In this document: piece by piece, positions 46,395-57,362 of the stretch
How positions within the stretch are numbered: position 1 is the first letter of the stretch
How the letters are laid out: each line of letters starts with the position of its first letter
Source of the DNA: Homarus americanus
Taxonomy: Eukaryota; Arthropoda; Malacostraca; Decapoda; Nephropidae
Length of the DNA stretch: 64,000 nt
Direction of reading: 5' to 3'
Assembly (NCBI RefSeq): GCF_018991925.1
Contig: NW_024756914.1
Coordinates: forward strand, 5,592,329 to 5,656,328
Translations under genes and position numbers: made by a program
Notes under the pieces: model-generated
What the model was told of the DNA's origin: nothing
The model's input: only the letters and a program-made list of their open reading frames with translations
Database searches by the model: none

Positions 46395-49300
46395 TTAAAC
46401 AAACAACTGAATTTAAAGGGACTGAGATAAGAGAAGCTTTTATACACTGGATGACCTCACATAACATCAGGTCAATAACATAGGACTCACTAATCCACAC
46501 ACCTCGTCTACGGCATGTTATGGTAATTAAGGACAGTCGAACCTTGAATGTAAATGGAAGTGTTTACTGCATTCCATGTAGCAATTCTAATGGAAATTAT
46601 GTAGGTTTGACTGGGAAAGCATTACAACTTAGTATGAAACAAAAGAGAGGACTCAAATCACGACTAACTTAAATGTCTACTATGGAAATAGTTTAAGTAT
46701 GACTAATAAAATGGTTGAAATCAGGTCGTTGGTACGTACTGAAAAAATCGGTATAATAGCATTCACAGAAACATGGATAATCTTAGACTCACGTGAGTTA
46801 CCTGTCGAATACCAAATTGCAAGTTACAAATTATTCCATACCGATGGGCAGATTAGGAAAGGAAGCGTGTAGCAATCTATTTAAGGGATAATCTGAAATG
46901 TGAAATAAATAAGGAAATAAAAACTGAACTTAATACAGAAACAATTTGGATAGAATTAACCGATTGTAGGGAAAATTTTATCTCGATAGAGTTAATGAGC
47001 AACTATTTGTGATGAATTGTGTCGGGCATCAAGACAGAGCAAAATCTGTATATTAGGCGACTTTAACTTTAGTCATAATAGATTGGACCGACCTTACGGG
47101 TAACTCAGAATCAGAGGATTTATTTATTTAATTTATTTTTTAAATAGTTCAGGATTGTTTCCTAAGTCAACATATAGCCGAACCCACCCAGGGTAATAAT
47201 ATACTCAATTTAGTTCTGTCGAACAAAAAAACCTCATTAGTAATGTCGAGGTAAGGAACAAACAAGCTAACAGCGATCACAAAGAAGTGAGATTCAAAGT
47301 AAAACTTAATGTCAGTCAAAAGGAAAATGCCATTTAGGTCCCAGAGTCTAGAAGGGCAAACTTTGATAGGTTGAAAAGGCAAGATTGGAAGATACCGGGA
47401 AGCTACCAGATAACGTTGGAGAAATTAACAATAATCTGAACAGACACTTTTCAACATTTTTCACCACCGAAAGTTTTAACATAATAACCGAGGCACCGAC
47501 TTTATAGAGAGATATTGAAGAAAATAGATTAAGCGAGATAGTAGTGACCAGTAACGATGGTAATAAACCAATAGCCAACTAAAGACTAATAAGTCACCAG
47601 GTTCAGATTAGATATTTGCCAGAGTATTAAAGAAATGTAAGGAAGAGCTCAGTATGCCCTTAGCAAACTTGTTTAACACGTCATTAAAAACGGGTGTCAT
47701 ACCAGAATCCTGGAGGACAGCGAGCGAATGTGATACCGGTTTTCAAGAAGGGAGATAGATCACTATCCTCTAACTATCGTCCTATCAGTTTAATATCAAT
47801 TGTAGGCAAGTTGCTAGAAGCAGTAATTTCAAATTCTATTTGAAATCACCTAGAGAGGCACGGGTTGATCAATGATTCCCAACATGGCCTCACAAGTGGG
47901 CGTTCATGTCTGACAAATGTATTTACATTCTTTTCAACTGTTTTAAAATCAGTGGATGATGGGCAAGATTATGATGTGGTATACCTCGACTTTAGCAAAG
48001 CCTTCGACAAAGTCCCCCACGAGTGACTAATACGAAATGTGGAGGCTCATGGCATTGGAGAAAATATTTTAAAATGGATTAGGGCGTGGTTTCTGGACAA
48101 AAAAACAAAACAACGTGTTAGCATTTACGGCACTAAATCCGATTGGGGTAACGTCATTAGTGGAGTGCCCCAAGACTCAGTACTTGGACCATTACTATTT
48201 ATTATACAGTACAGTATACATAAACGATATAGATATAGGCATAGACAGCAACGTATGAAAATTTGCTGATGACAATAAAATAGTGCGTGCAATTAAATCT
48301 GACGAAGACTCCGTCAAACTATAGGAAGAGCTAAAAAAAATCACATGGTTTGAAAAATGGCAGATGAAATTGAATGTAAATAGAGAAACCAGATACCAGA
48401 TGAACGACGTTGTTATACAGAAATCCGACTGTGAGAAAGACTTATGAGTAATGATCAGTAGGATTCTTAAACCAAGACAACAATGTGTATTTGCTTGAAA
48501 CAAGGCTAACAAAGTACTTGGGTTCATACAAAGGAGTGTTAGTTACAAGACTAGCGAGGTTATCCTAAAACAATATCTTGCGCTTGTGAGACCTCACTTG
48601 GATTACACTGTTCAGTTCTGGTCACCTTACTACAGAATGGATATAGGATCCCTAGAAAGAATTCAGAGGAGAATGACAAGACTAATTCCGGACATTAGGA
48701 ACCTTGAGTACACAGAGATGATAAAGCATCTTAATTTGCACTCCCTCGAGAGACGTAGAGTGAGAGGCGATATGATTGAGGTGTATAAATGGAAGTCAGA
48801 GCTGAACGAAGGTTCTCAAACTATCCAACTAAGAGCGAACTCGAAGCAATGGTTTTAAATTAGACAAATCTAGATTTAGGCGCGAGATAAGTAAACATTT
48901 GTTTGGAGATAGAGTAGTGGATGAGTGGAACAAGTTACCAAACGTCATCACTAACTCGAATACGCTGGATATTTTCAAACATAGGTTTGACGGGTATATG
49001 AGCGATAGGGGTTGGGTGTAAACAGAACTGCCCAGCATGGGTCAATAGCCCCATTGCAGTTTCCTCCATTTTTATGTTCTCATGTTCTTATGTTAACACA
49101 AGTATAATATTCGAACAACATCTGAAAACAGTACAGTTTTCGTTCATATTGGAAAAAATAATCATAGTATGGATTGAAAAACGGTATAATGTAAATGTGT
49201 TCAAATCAAAATGTGTCACGGAAAGACTTCTGGTTGAAGCAATTTTAATCAGGGAAATGAATTTTATAACCGTTAGAGATGGTCAGTACAAAACTGATAA

Positions 49301-49680
49301 TAATTGTTCCCTAAATTTATTTGTCAGTGGCCCAAGGTTAAAAATGCTTTGAAACCATTTGAGGTGGATACAGGTTAGATGCTTATTGGGCCTCATGTTT
49401 TTGACCTGACCTGTTGCTATGTCACCCATTTTTCATAATCTCTTCATTCATTTGCAGTGGAGGTAGTGTGTGGATTAGTTGATCTCATATTATTGATCTG
49501 ACCTGATGTTATATAAGGTCACCCATTGTATATACAGCTGTAAGCCTCTTTCAGTCCCTGTAAATTCAGTTGCCTCTGAAGATGTCTTGAATAAAGATGA
49601 AAGCTATGGTGCTCCAATGCTTCCCTTTTCCCGTGTGATTTTATCAAGTTTTATCTTATACAGTTTTATCACACCCTAAT
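46395..49680 (+). mobile_element. Penelope-like element, 3' part, split by LINE A
   Basis: Before the break, the plus frame reads RHVMVIKDSRTLNVNGSVYC, then IPCSNSNGNYVGLTGKALQL: the GIY-YIG endonuclease start (here VYC-x-IPC...YVGLTGK). After LINE A it resumes near 49095: TSIIFEQHLKTVQF, then TERLLVEAILIREMNFITVR and DGQYKTDNNCSLNLF, the E-containing end of PLE endonucleases (ERxxIEAxLI). The 3' terminal region has GCCTCTGAAGATGTCTTGAA + TAAAGATGAAAGC. Near 46451-46500 there is a shorter inverted counterpart of 49475-49530 (TAACATCAGGTCA versus TGACCTGATGTTA), as expected for PLE ends. Confidence 0.82.
46638..49092 (+). pseudogene. LINE A inserted in the PLE endonuclease gene
   Basis: Starts in the endonuclease region (AACAAAAGAGAGGACTC; frame KMVEIRSLV, then IIAFTETW), continues GDFN-like and SDHKEVRF blocks, RT pieces (EIVVTSND, PGSD, ELSMPLANLFNTSLK, SNYRPISLISIVGKLLEAV, YDVVYLDFSKAFDKVPHE, SGVPQDSVLGPLLFII) and HLDYTVQFWSPYYRMDIGS, and ends in TTCTTATG at 49092. 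Every block lies in a different frame; the most decayed of the long LINE A copies. The FADD box is disrupted. Confidence 0.9.
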
Positions 49681-49682
49681 TG

Positions 49683-49925
49683 TTACAGGTGTGGGAGTAA
49701 GATGCTACAGGTGTGTGATGGTGGTGGCGAGTGTTACAGGTGTGGGAGTAAGATGCTACAGGTGTGTGATGGTGGTGGTGAGTGTTATAGGTGTGGGAGT
49801 AAGATGCAACAGGTGTGTGGTGGTGGTGAGTGTTACAGGTGTGGGAGTAAGATGCTACAGGTGTGTGGTGGTGGTGAGTGTTACAGGTGTGGGAGTAAGA
49901 TGCTACAGGTGTGTGGTGGTGGTAA
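49683..49925 (+). repeat. 48-bp minisatellite, 5 units
   Basis: Nearly identical to the end of the 46-kb field, followed by the same exon module. Confidence 0.95.
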
Positions 49926-49989
49926 TTGTTGTACATTTGGTCATGATGGCAGCATTACTGGTAAAGTAGACCTGTGTAGCCTCACTCAC

Positions 49990-50019
49990 CTCCGTCTCTG
50001 TTCGGCAGCTTCCTGCTCT
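49990..50019 (-). CDS. micro-exon (30 nt), EQEAAEQRR
   Basis: Identical exon and flanks to 36.7 and 46.3 kb (acceptor TTTTATTTTACAG, donor GTGAGTGAGG). It is only 137 bp from the preceding exon, the shortest intron in the array. Confidence 0.62.
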
Positions 50020-50092
50020 CTGTAAAATAAAACATAAATTAGATGTCACATTAAACAAACAATAAAAGCTGTATCAAGCATTATATGACCCT

Positions 50093-50095
<3 letters not shown>

Positions 50096-50128
<33 letters not shown>
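50096..50128. repeat. (TA)n microsatellite
   Basis: About 16 TA units in the short intron between two micro-exons. Confidence 0.92.
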
Positions 50129-50130
<2 letters not shown>

Positions 50131-50156
50131 TAAGACTTACAAAGACTCACTCTTAC

Positions 50157-50186
50157 CTCTGTATCCGTAAGGCAAAATCCGCTTCA
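50157..50186 (-). CDS. micro-exon (30 nt), EADFALRIQ
   Basis: Acceptor TTTATGTTTTTTTATTGCAG, exon TGAAGCGGATTTTGCCTTAC + GGATACAGAG, donor GTAAGAGTGAG. The first T completes GGT (Gly) with the 59.4 kb exon; then EADFALRIQ and AG. First of the six 30-nt exons and unlike the EQEAA type, so probably an ancestral member. Confidence 0.62.
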
Positions 50187-50244
50187 CTGCAATAAAAAAA
50201 CATAAATTAGATGTCACATTAAGGACACAATATAAACTTGTTCC

Positions 50245-50957
50245 TCTCAGTATGTGTGTTGCTGTCAGTGTGAATGTGTTGCTGTCAGTGTGTGTGTGTT
50301 GCTGTCAGTGTGAATGTGTTGCTGTCAGTGTGTGTATGTGTTGCTGTCAGTGTGTGTGTTGCTGTCAGTGTGTGTATGTGTTGCTGTCAGTGTGTGTATG
50401 TGTGTTGCTGTCAGTGTGAATGTGTTGCTGTCAGTGTGTGTATGTGTTGCTGTCAGTGTGTGTGTTGCTGTCAGTGTGTGTGTGTTGCTGTCAGTGTGAA
50501 TGTGTTGCTGTCAGTGTGTGTGTGTTGCTGTCAGTGTGAATGTGTTGCTGTCAGTGTGTGTGTGCTGTCAGTGTGAATGTGTTGCTGTCTGTGTGTATGT
50601 GTTGCTGTCAGTGTGTGTGTTGCTGTCAGTGTGAATGTGTGTCAGTGTGTGTGTTGCTGTCAGTGTGAATGTGTTGCTGTAAGGTGAATGTGTTGCTGTC
50701 AGTGTGTGTGTGTGTGTTGCTGTCAGTGTGTGTGTTGCTGTCAGTGTGAATGTGTTGCTGTCAGCGTGTGTGTGTAAGTGTGAATGTGTTGCTGTCAGTG
50801 TGTGTGTTGCTGTCAGTGTGTGTGTGTTGCTGTCAGTGTTTGTGTTGCTGTCAGTGTGTGTGTGTTGCTGTCAGTGTGTGTGTGTTGCTGTCAGTGTGTG
50901 TGTGTGTGTTGCTGTCAGTGTGTATGTGTTGCAGCCATTGTGTGTTCGTTGCTGTCA
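50245..50957 (+). repeat. GTGTTGCTGTCAGTGTGT minisatellite
   Basis: About 37 units of 18-22 bp (GTGTGTTGCTGTCAGTGT and GTGAATGTGTTGCTGTCA). Supplies the false N-terminus of the 414-codon ORF that runs into LINE A. Confidence 0.93.
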
Positions 50958-50958
50958 G

Positions 50959-53172
50959 TGTGCACTCGATAAGGACGTGCCCCTAAGTGCTCGTGTTATG
51001 AAGAGGCAGGACGGTGTGGTGCCAGGAGAGAAAAGGGCAGTTGTTCAGACCCTGCCCAGTGGTAAGATCGTGGTAGTTGGGGACAGCCAGGTGAGGTTTT
51101 TAGATAGGACTTTTTGTGCAAGAGATAGGAAACGTAGGACTAGAGTGTGGTTTTCTGGGGCTGGGATTGGGCATGTAGTTGAGTGGATAGACAAGGTTTT
51201 ATCAGGGGAGGGTACCATGCCAGCAGTGTGTCTTAGTGTAAGAGGTAACGACATAGGAAAGGTTAGGAGTGAGGAACTTTTCAAGAGGTATAGGGAGGCG
51301 CTAGGGGAAGTTAGAGATAGGGGAAGGATCCCGATAGTATGTGGTGTCTTGCCTAGAAGAGGAGTTGGTGGTGAATGGCTGTCAAGGGCAGTTAGTGTCA
51401 ACGGCCGTCTTGACAGATATTGCAAGTCAATGTCAGTCCCATTCATTGACAACTGGGACAACTTCTACGGCAGAAGGGACCTTTATGCTAGGGATGGGGT
51501 GCATCTGTCTAGGGATGGGGTGGCAACCCTGGCTGGCTCTCTCGAGAGGAAAGTCTTTAAACTGCAAGAGGAACATATGAACACGGGGGTTGAGGAGACT
51601 GCGGTGGGAGCGGGTAAACAAAGTGAAAGATTACAGGGAAATAGTGCTAGGAATGATGACAAAACTAAATTAGGCAGGAAGTTAAAACCTAAACGCAACA
51701 AAGAGAGGACTCATAACACGATTAACTTAAATGTCTACTACGCAAACAGTAGAAGTATGAGAAACAAAATGGATGAAATCAGGGCGTTGGTATGTACAGA
51801 AAAAATCGATATAATAGCATTCACCGAAACATGGATAAACCTAGACTCACGTGAGTTACCTGTCGAATACCAAATTGCAGGTTACAGGTTATTCCATACT
51901 GATAGGCAGATTAGAAAGGGGCGGAGTAGCAATCTATGTCAGGGATAATCTGAAGTGTGAAATAAATAAGGAAATAAAAACTGAGTGGAATACAGAAACA
52001 ATTTGGATAGAATTAATCGATGGTAGGGAAAAATAAATCACAGGAGTAATATATAGACCTTCTAATCTTGATAGAGTTAATGAGCGACTTATTTGGGATG
52101 AAATGCGCAGGGCTTCCATATATAACAAAGTCTGTATAGTAGGCGACTTTAACTTTAGCCAAATAGATTGGATCGACCTTACAGGTAGCTCAGAATCAGA
52201 GGATTTTCTTGAAACAGTTCAGGACTGTTTTCTAAGTCAAAATATAACCGAACCCACCCGGGGTAATAATATACTCGATTTAGTTCTGTCAAATAGAGAA
52301 AACCTCATTAGTAATGTCGAGGTAGGGAACGAACTTGCTAACAGCGATCACAAAGAAATAAGATTCCAGTTAGAATTTCAGGGCAGCCGCAAGAAATATT
52401 CCACTAAAGTCTCAGATTTCAGAAGGGCAAACTTTGATAGTTTGAAGAGGCAGCTGAGAGAAGGGGTATCACGCTTGGGGGTGAATTACACGACCTCACA
52501 TGGGGTGTCCTCACACAGTGTACCCACAGAGGGCAACCTCACCTTACCTGGAGACGTGACGGTTGAGGATGACCTGATCACGAGATCTCAGGTTGACTAG
52601 TTCCACAACAATTTAAATAATGAGTTACTTAATACACAAAGGCAGAACATTCTATACAGAAAACTCAGATCAAACAACAATGACCCTAAATGGATAAATA
52701 ATTATTTAAAAAATATTTTTGGACAAAGGAAGGATATAGGTAGGCGAATAAATCGATGTGAAGTTTACCTCTGAGATTATTATCAGGTATTGGCCAGTAG
52801 GGTTAAGACCGAGATAAGAAAAGCAAAGAGGAATAATGAACTAAAGGTAGCAAAGGAGGCGAAGTCAAACCCCAAGGGATTCTTTCAAATGTATCAAACT
52901 AAAACGCGAGAAAAGATTGGACCAATACAGTCAGATACCGTCGAGCTAACTGATAACGACGGAGAAATGAGCAATAATCTGAATAAATATTTTTCAACAG
53001 TTTTCACCACCGAAAATATAAACATGATACCCGAGGCACCGACTCTATACAGAGATGGTGAAGAAAATAAATTAAGCGAGATAGTAGTGACTAGTAATGA
53101 TGTTAGTAATCAAATAGGCAAACTAAAGCCGAATAAGTCACCAGGTCCCGATGAGATATTTGCCAGAGTATT
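50959..53172 (+). pseudogene. LINE A 5' part: SGNH-esterase domain fused to endonuclease, then RT start
   Basis: A first ATG of the element itself may be at 50998 (MKRQDGVVPGEKRAVV). The frame then shows an SGNH/GDSL hydrolase domain: block I VVVGDSQVRFLDRTF, block III SVRGNDIGKV, block V ARDGVHLSRDGVATLA; Ser, Asn and Asp/His positions are all present. A basic linker (KLGRKLKPKRNKERT) leads without a stop into NLNVYYANSRSMRNKMDEIR and IIAFTETWINLDSRELPVEY, the endonuclease start. A frameshift at about 51920 and a stop at 52034 interrupt it; VGDFNFSQIDW and NSDHKEIRFQLEF follow. RT begins KPNKSPGPDEIFARV and is cut at 53172 by the inverted LINE A. CR1 elements are known to encode an esterase-like ORF1, normally separate from endonuclease-RT. 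Confidence 0.9.
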
Positions 53173-54294
53173 TACATAAGAACATAAGAATGGAGGAAAC
53201 TGCAGCGGGCCTATTGGCCCATACTGGGCAGTCCCATTTACACCCAACCCCTATTGCTCATATAAACATCCAACCTATGTTTGAAGCTATCCAGCATATT
53301 CGAGTTAATTATGATATTTGGTAATTTGTTCATCCACTACTCCGTTTCCAAACCAGTGTTTACCTATTTCTCTCCTAAATCTAAATTTGTCTAATTTAAA
53401 ACCATTGTTACGAGTTCGCTCCTAGTTGGATAGTTTGAGTACCTTTGTAATGTCCCCTTTGTTTAGCCCTGACTTCCATTTATACACCTTTATCATGTCG
53501 CCCCTCGCTCTATGTCTCTCGAGGGAGTGCAAATTAAGATGCTTTAACCTGTCTCTGTACTCAAGGTTCCTAATGCCCGGGATTAGTCTTGTCATTCTCC
53601 TCTGGGTTCTTTCCAAGGATTCTATATCCATTCTGTAATGCGGTGACCAGAACTGAACTGCGTAATCCAGGTGAGGTCTCACAAGCGCAAGATAGATGAC
53701 CTCGCTAGTCTTGTAACTAACACTCCTTTGTATGAACCCAAGTACTTTATTAGCCTTGTTACGAACAAAAACACATTGTTTACTTGGCTTAAGATTCCTA
53801 CTTATCATTATTCCTAAATCTCTCTCGCAGTCGGATTTCACAATGGCATCGTTGTTCATCTGGTAACTGGTTTCCCTGTTTACATCTCCTATACTGAGTA
53901 CTTTACATTTGTCCACATTGAATTTCATCTGCCATTTTTCAGATCATTCGAAAAATTTGTTTAGATCTTCCTGTAGTCTTACGGAGTCCTCGTCAGATTT
54001 AATTACACGTCCTATTTTAGTGTCATCAACAAATTTACTTATGTTGCTGTCTATCCCGATATCTATGTCGTTTATGTATATAATAAATAATAATGGTGCA
54101 AGTACTGAGCCTTGGGGAACTCAACTAGTGACGTTGCTCCAATGGGATTTAGTGCCGTTAATGCCCACTCGCTGTTTCCTGTCCTGTAACCACGCCCTAA
54201 ACCATTTCAGAATGTTACCTTTAATGCCATGTGCTTCTACCTTTCTTATGAGTATTTCGTGGGGGACTCTGTCATACTTTGCTACGTCGAGATA

Positions 54295-54392
54295 CAGTAA
54301 AACCTCGATTAACCGACCACATATGGGGGGAAGGGGCCGACGGATAATCTGAAAGTCGGTTAATCGAGGGTCGGTTAATCGAGGTTTTACTG
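54295..54392. mobile_element. pogo/Tigger-like MITE, 98 bp, with TA target duplication
   Basis: Ends CAGTAAAACCTCGATTAACC and GGTTAATCGAGGTTTTACTG are perfect inverted repeats of about 24 bp; an extra GTCGGTTAATCGAGG copy lies inside. TA stands on both sides (54293-54294; 54393-54394). The empty site is visible in the LINE A copy at 10.37 kb (AAGTCAAGATATACCACAT), which shows exact insertion at TA. Confidence 0.92.
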
Positions 54393-55372
54393 TATACCAC
54401 ATCATAATTGTGCCCCTCGTCCGCCGATTCGAAACCTGATGAAAAGAATGTTAATAGATTAGTAAGACATGAACGCCCGCTTGTGAAACCATGTTGGGAA
54501 TCATTGATGAAATTGTGCTTCTCCAGGTGATTTGGAATAGAGTTTGAAATAATTTTTCCAGAAATTTGCCTACAACTGATGTTAGACTGATTGGACGGTA
54601 GTTAGAGGATGGTGATCTATTTCCCTTCTTGAAAATCGGTATTACATTCGCTATCCTCCAGGATTCTGGTACTACACCTGTTTTTAAGGACATGTTAAAC
54701 AACTTTGCTAAGGGCATACTTAGCTCTTCCTTACATTCCTTTAATACTCTGGCAAATATCTCATCGGGACCAGGTGACTTATTAGGCTTTAGTTTGTCTA
54801 TTTGCTTACTAACATCGTTACTAGTCACTACTATCTCGCTTAATTTGTTTTCTTCTCTATCTCTGAATAGAGCCGGTGCCTCGGGTATCATGTTTAAATT
54901 TTCGGTGGTGAAAACTGTTGAAAAATATTTATTCAGATTATTGCTCATTTCTCCAACATTATCAGTTAGCTCGCCGGTATCTGACTGTATTGGCCCAATC
55001 TTTTCTCGTGTTTTAGTTTGATACATTTGATAGAATCCTTTGGGGTTTGTCTTCGCCTCCTTTGCTATCCTCAGCTCATTATACCTCTTTGCTTTCCTTA
55101 TCTCGGTCTTAACCCTACCGGCCAATACCTTATAATAATCCCGGAGGTAAATTTCATCACGATTTATCCTCCTACCCATAGCCTTCCTTTGACCAATAAT
55201 GTTCTTTAAGTAATATTTTATCAATTTAGGGTCATTGTTGTTTGATCTGAGTTTTTTGTATGGTATGTTCTGCCTTTGTGCATTAAGTAACTCATTATTT
55301 AAATTGTCGTGGAACTCGGCAACCTCAGATCTCGTTATGAGGTCGGTTTCAACCGTCAGGTCTGTACTCAGT

Positions 55373-55715
55373 TCTAACTACAGGAGCGAACACAAACACC
55401 TATAGAGTTTTGTAGATTCTATTTGTTGGATTGTACAGAGGAGCGTGAACCAAGACGGCGGTTCCCTACACTCTCTATGGGTTAACTCACTTCTCTCTAT
55501 GGGTCACCTGACCTCTCAGGCGACATGTGGCAAGTGGTACATTAGCAGCTTCCAGATGTCGTGAGGCACATTATCTAAGCGTTTGGTGACATGAAAAATA
55601 CATTGCCACACGCTGCTAGCTAAATAAGTAATGTATATAAATGGAGTACATACATAGTATACATACAACATAAATAATATACATACAGCATACATAATAT
55701 ACATATACATACAAG
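55373..55715. other. unrelated insert within the inverted LINE A
   Basis: Sister copies have only about 75 bp here. The segment includes CCATAGAGAGAAGTGAGTTA-type direct repeats (CTCTATGGGTTAACTCAC / CTCTATGGGTCACCTGAC) and (CATACATA)n at 55630-55710. No ORF or element recognised. Confidence 0.55.
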
Positions 55716-55877
55716 GTCCATGTAGTTCACCTCCAAGCGTGATGCCCCTTCTCTCAACTGCCTCTTCAAACTATCAAAGTTTGCCCTTCTGAAATCTGGG
55801 ACTTTTGTGGAATTTTCCTTACGGCTGCCCTGAAAATCTAACTGGAATCTAATTTCTTTGTGATCGCTGTTTACATT

Positions 55878-57360
55878 AAGGGAATGTAAGGAAGAGCTTA
55901 GTATGCCCTTAGCAAAGTTGTTTAACATGTCCTTAAAAACAGGTGTAGTACCAGAATCCTGGAGGATACCGAATGTAATACCGATTTTCAAGAAGGGAGA
56001 TAATCCCCATCCTCTAACTACCGTCCAATCAGTCTAACATCAGTTGTAGGCAAATTTCTGGAAGCAATTATTTCAAACTCTATTCCAAATCACCTGGAGA
56101 AGCACAATTTCATCAATGATTCCCAACATGGTTTCACAAGCGGGCATTCATGTCTAACTAATCTATTAACATTCTTTTCAGCTGTTTTCGAATCAGTGGA
56201 CGAGGGGCACAATTATGATGTGGGATATCTCGACTTTAGCAAAGCCTACGACAGAGTCCCCCACGAAAGACTAATAAGAAAAGTGGAGGCTCATGACATT
56301 AAAGGAGATATTCTAAAATGGATTAGGGCGTGGTTATAGGACAGGAAACAACGAGGGAGCATTAACGGCACTAAATCCGATTGGAACAACGTCACTAGTG
56401 GAGTTCCCCAAGGCTCAGTACTTGGACCATTATTATTTATTATATACATAAACGATATAGATATTGACGTAGACAGCAACACAAGTGAATTTACTGATGA
56501 CACTAAAATAGGGCGTGTAATTAAATCTGACAAGGACTCCGCAGAGATACAGAAAAATCTAAACAAATTTTTCGAATGGTTTGAAAAATGGCAGATGAAA
56601 TTCAATGTGGACAAATGTAAAGTAATCAGTATAGGAGATGTAAACAGGGAAACCAGATACCAGATGAACAACAATGTTATTGAGAAATCCGACTGCGAGA
56701 AAGATTTAGGAGTAATGATAAATAGTTATCTTAAGCCAAGTAAACAATGTGTATATGCTCGAAACAATGCTAATAAAGTACTTGGGTTCATACAAAGGAG
56801 TGTTAGTTACAAGACTAACGAGGTCATCTTAAAACTATATCTTGCGCTTGTGAGACCTCACTTGGATTACGCAGTTCAATTCTGGTCACCACATTACAGA
56901 ATGGATATAGAATCCTTAGAAAGAATTCAGAGGAGAATGACAAGAATAATCCCGGTCATTAGGAACCTTGAGTACAGAGACAGGTTAAAGCTCCTTAATT
57001 TGCACTCCCTCGAGAGGCAATATGATAGAGGTGTATAAATGGAAGTCTGGGCTAAACAAGGGGGACATTACAAAGGTACTCAAACTATCCAACTAGGAGA
57101 GAACTCGGAACAATGGATTTAAATTAGATAAATTTAGATTTTGGCGAGAAAATAGGTAAACATTGGTTTGGAAATAGAGTACTGGACGAGTGGAACAAGT
57201 TACCAAATATCATCATTAACTCAAATACGCTGGATAGCTTCAAACATAGGTTGGATGGATATATGAGCAATGGGGGTTGGGTGTACAATAAGTGGGACTG
57301 CTCAGTATGGGCCAATACGCCCACTGCAGTTTCCTTCATTCTTATGTTCTTAAGTGTGTG
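55878..57360 (+). pseudogene. LINE A 3' part (continuation of the 50.96-53.17 kb element)
   Basis: Resumes at the very codons where the first part stops (ECKEELSMPLAKLF). It continues VVPESWRIPNVIPIFKKGD, (frameshift) LDFSKAYDRVPHERLIRKVE, GSVLGPLLFIIYINDIDIDV, EFTDDTKIGRVIKSDKDS (FTDD in place of FADD), WQMKFNVDKCKVISIGDVNR (frame 56595-57038), LALVRPHLDYAVQFWSPHYR and EWNKLPNIIINSNTLDSFKH, and ends TTCATTCTTATGTTCTTA. RT catalytic box altered and frame broken. Confidence 0.9.
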
Positions 57361-57362
57361 GC

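Larger units (their letters stand above)
53173..55877 (-). pseudogene. second LINE A, inverted, nested inside the first
   Basis: Its 3' end lies at 53173-53205 (minus CATTCTTATGTTCTTATG). Going 5': RRARGDMIKVYKWKSGLNK-type, LALVRPHLDYAVQFWSPHYR, FNVDKCKVLSIGDVNRETSY, DTKIGR, GINGTKSHWSNVTS, then (after the MITE) SNYRPISLTSVVGKFLE, VVPESWRIANVIPIFKKGNR, ITSNDV-type, YNELRIAKEAKTNPKGFYQM and, beyond an unrelated stretch (about 55372-55715), RRANFDSLKRQLREGASRLE and NSDHKEIRFQLDFQGS to 55872. Right of it the first LINE A resumes with AATGTAAGGAAGAGC. TTTACAT occurs at both junctions (53171-53177; 55870-55876), a possible target duplication. Confidence 0.88.

Noticed and set aside
50704..50958. 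Cysteine-rich N-terminus of the 414-codon ORF
   Set aside because: GTGTTGCTGTCAGTGTGT minisatellite that happens to be in frame with the LINE A esterase domain.
55720..57360. Twin-priming inversion of a single LINE A
   Set aside because: The minus part at 55.72-55.87 kb belongs to the nested inverted element, and the plus part continues the outer element at the next codon; nesting explains it with fewer steps.
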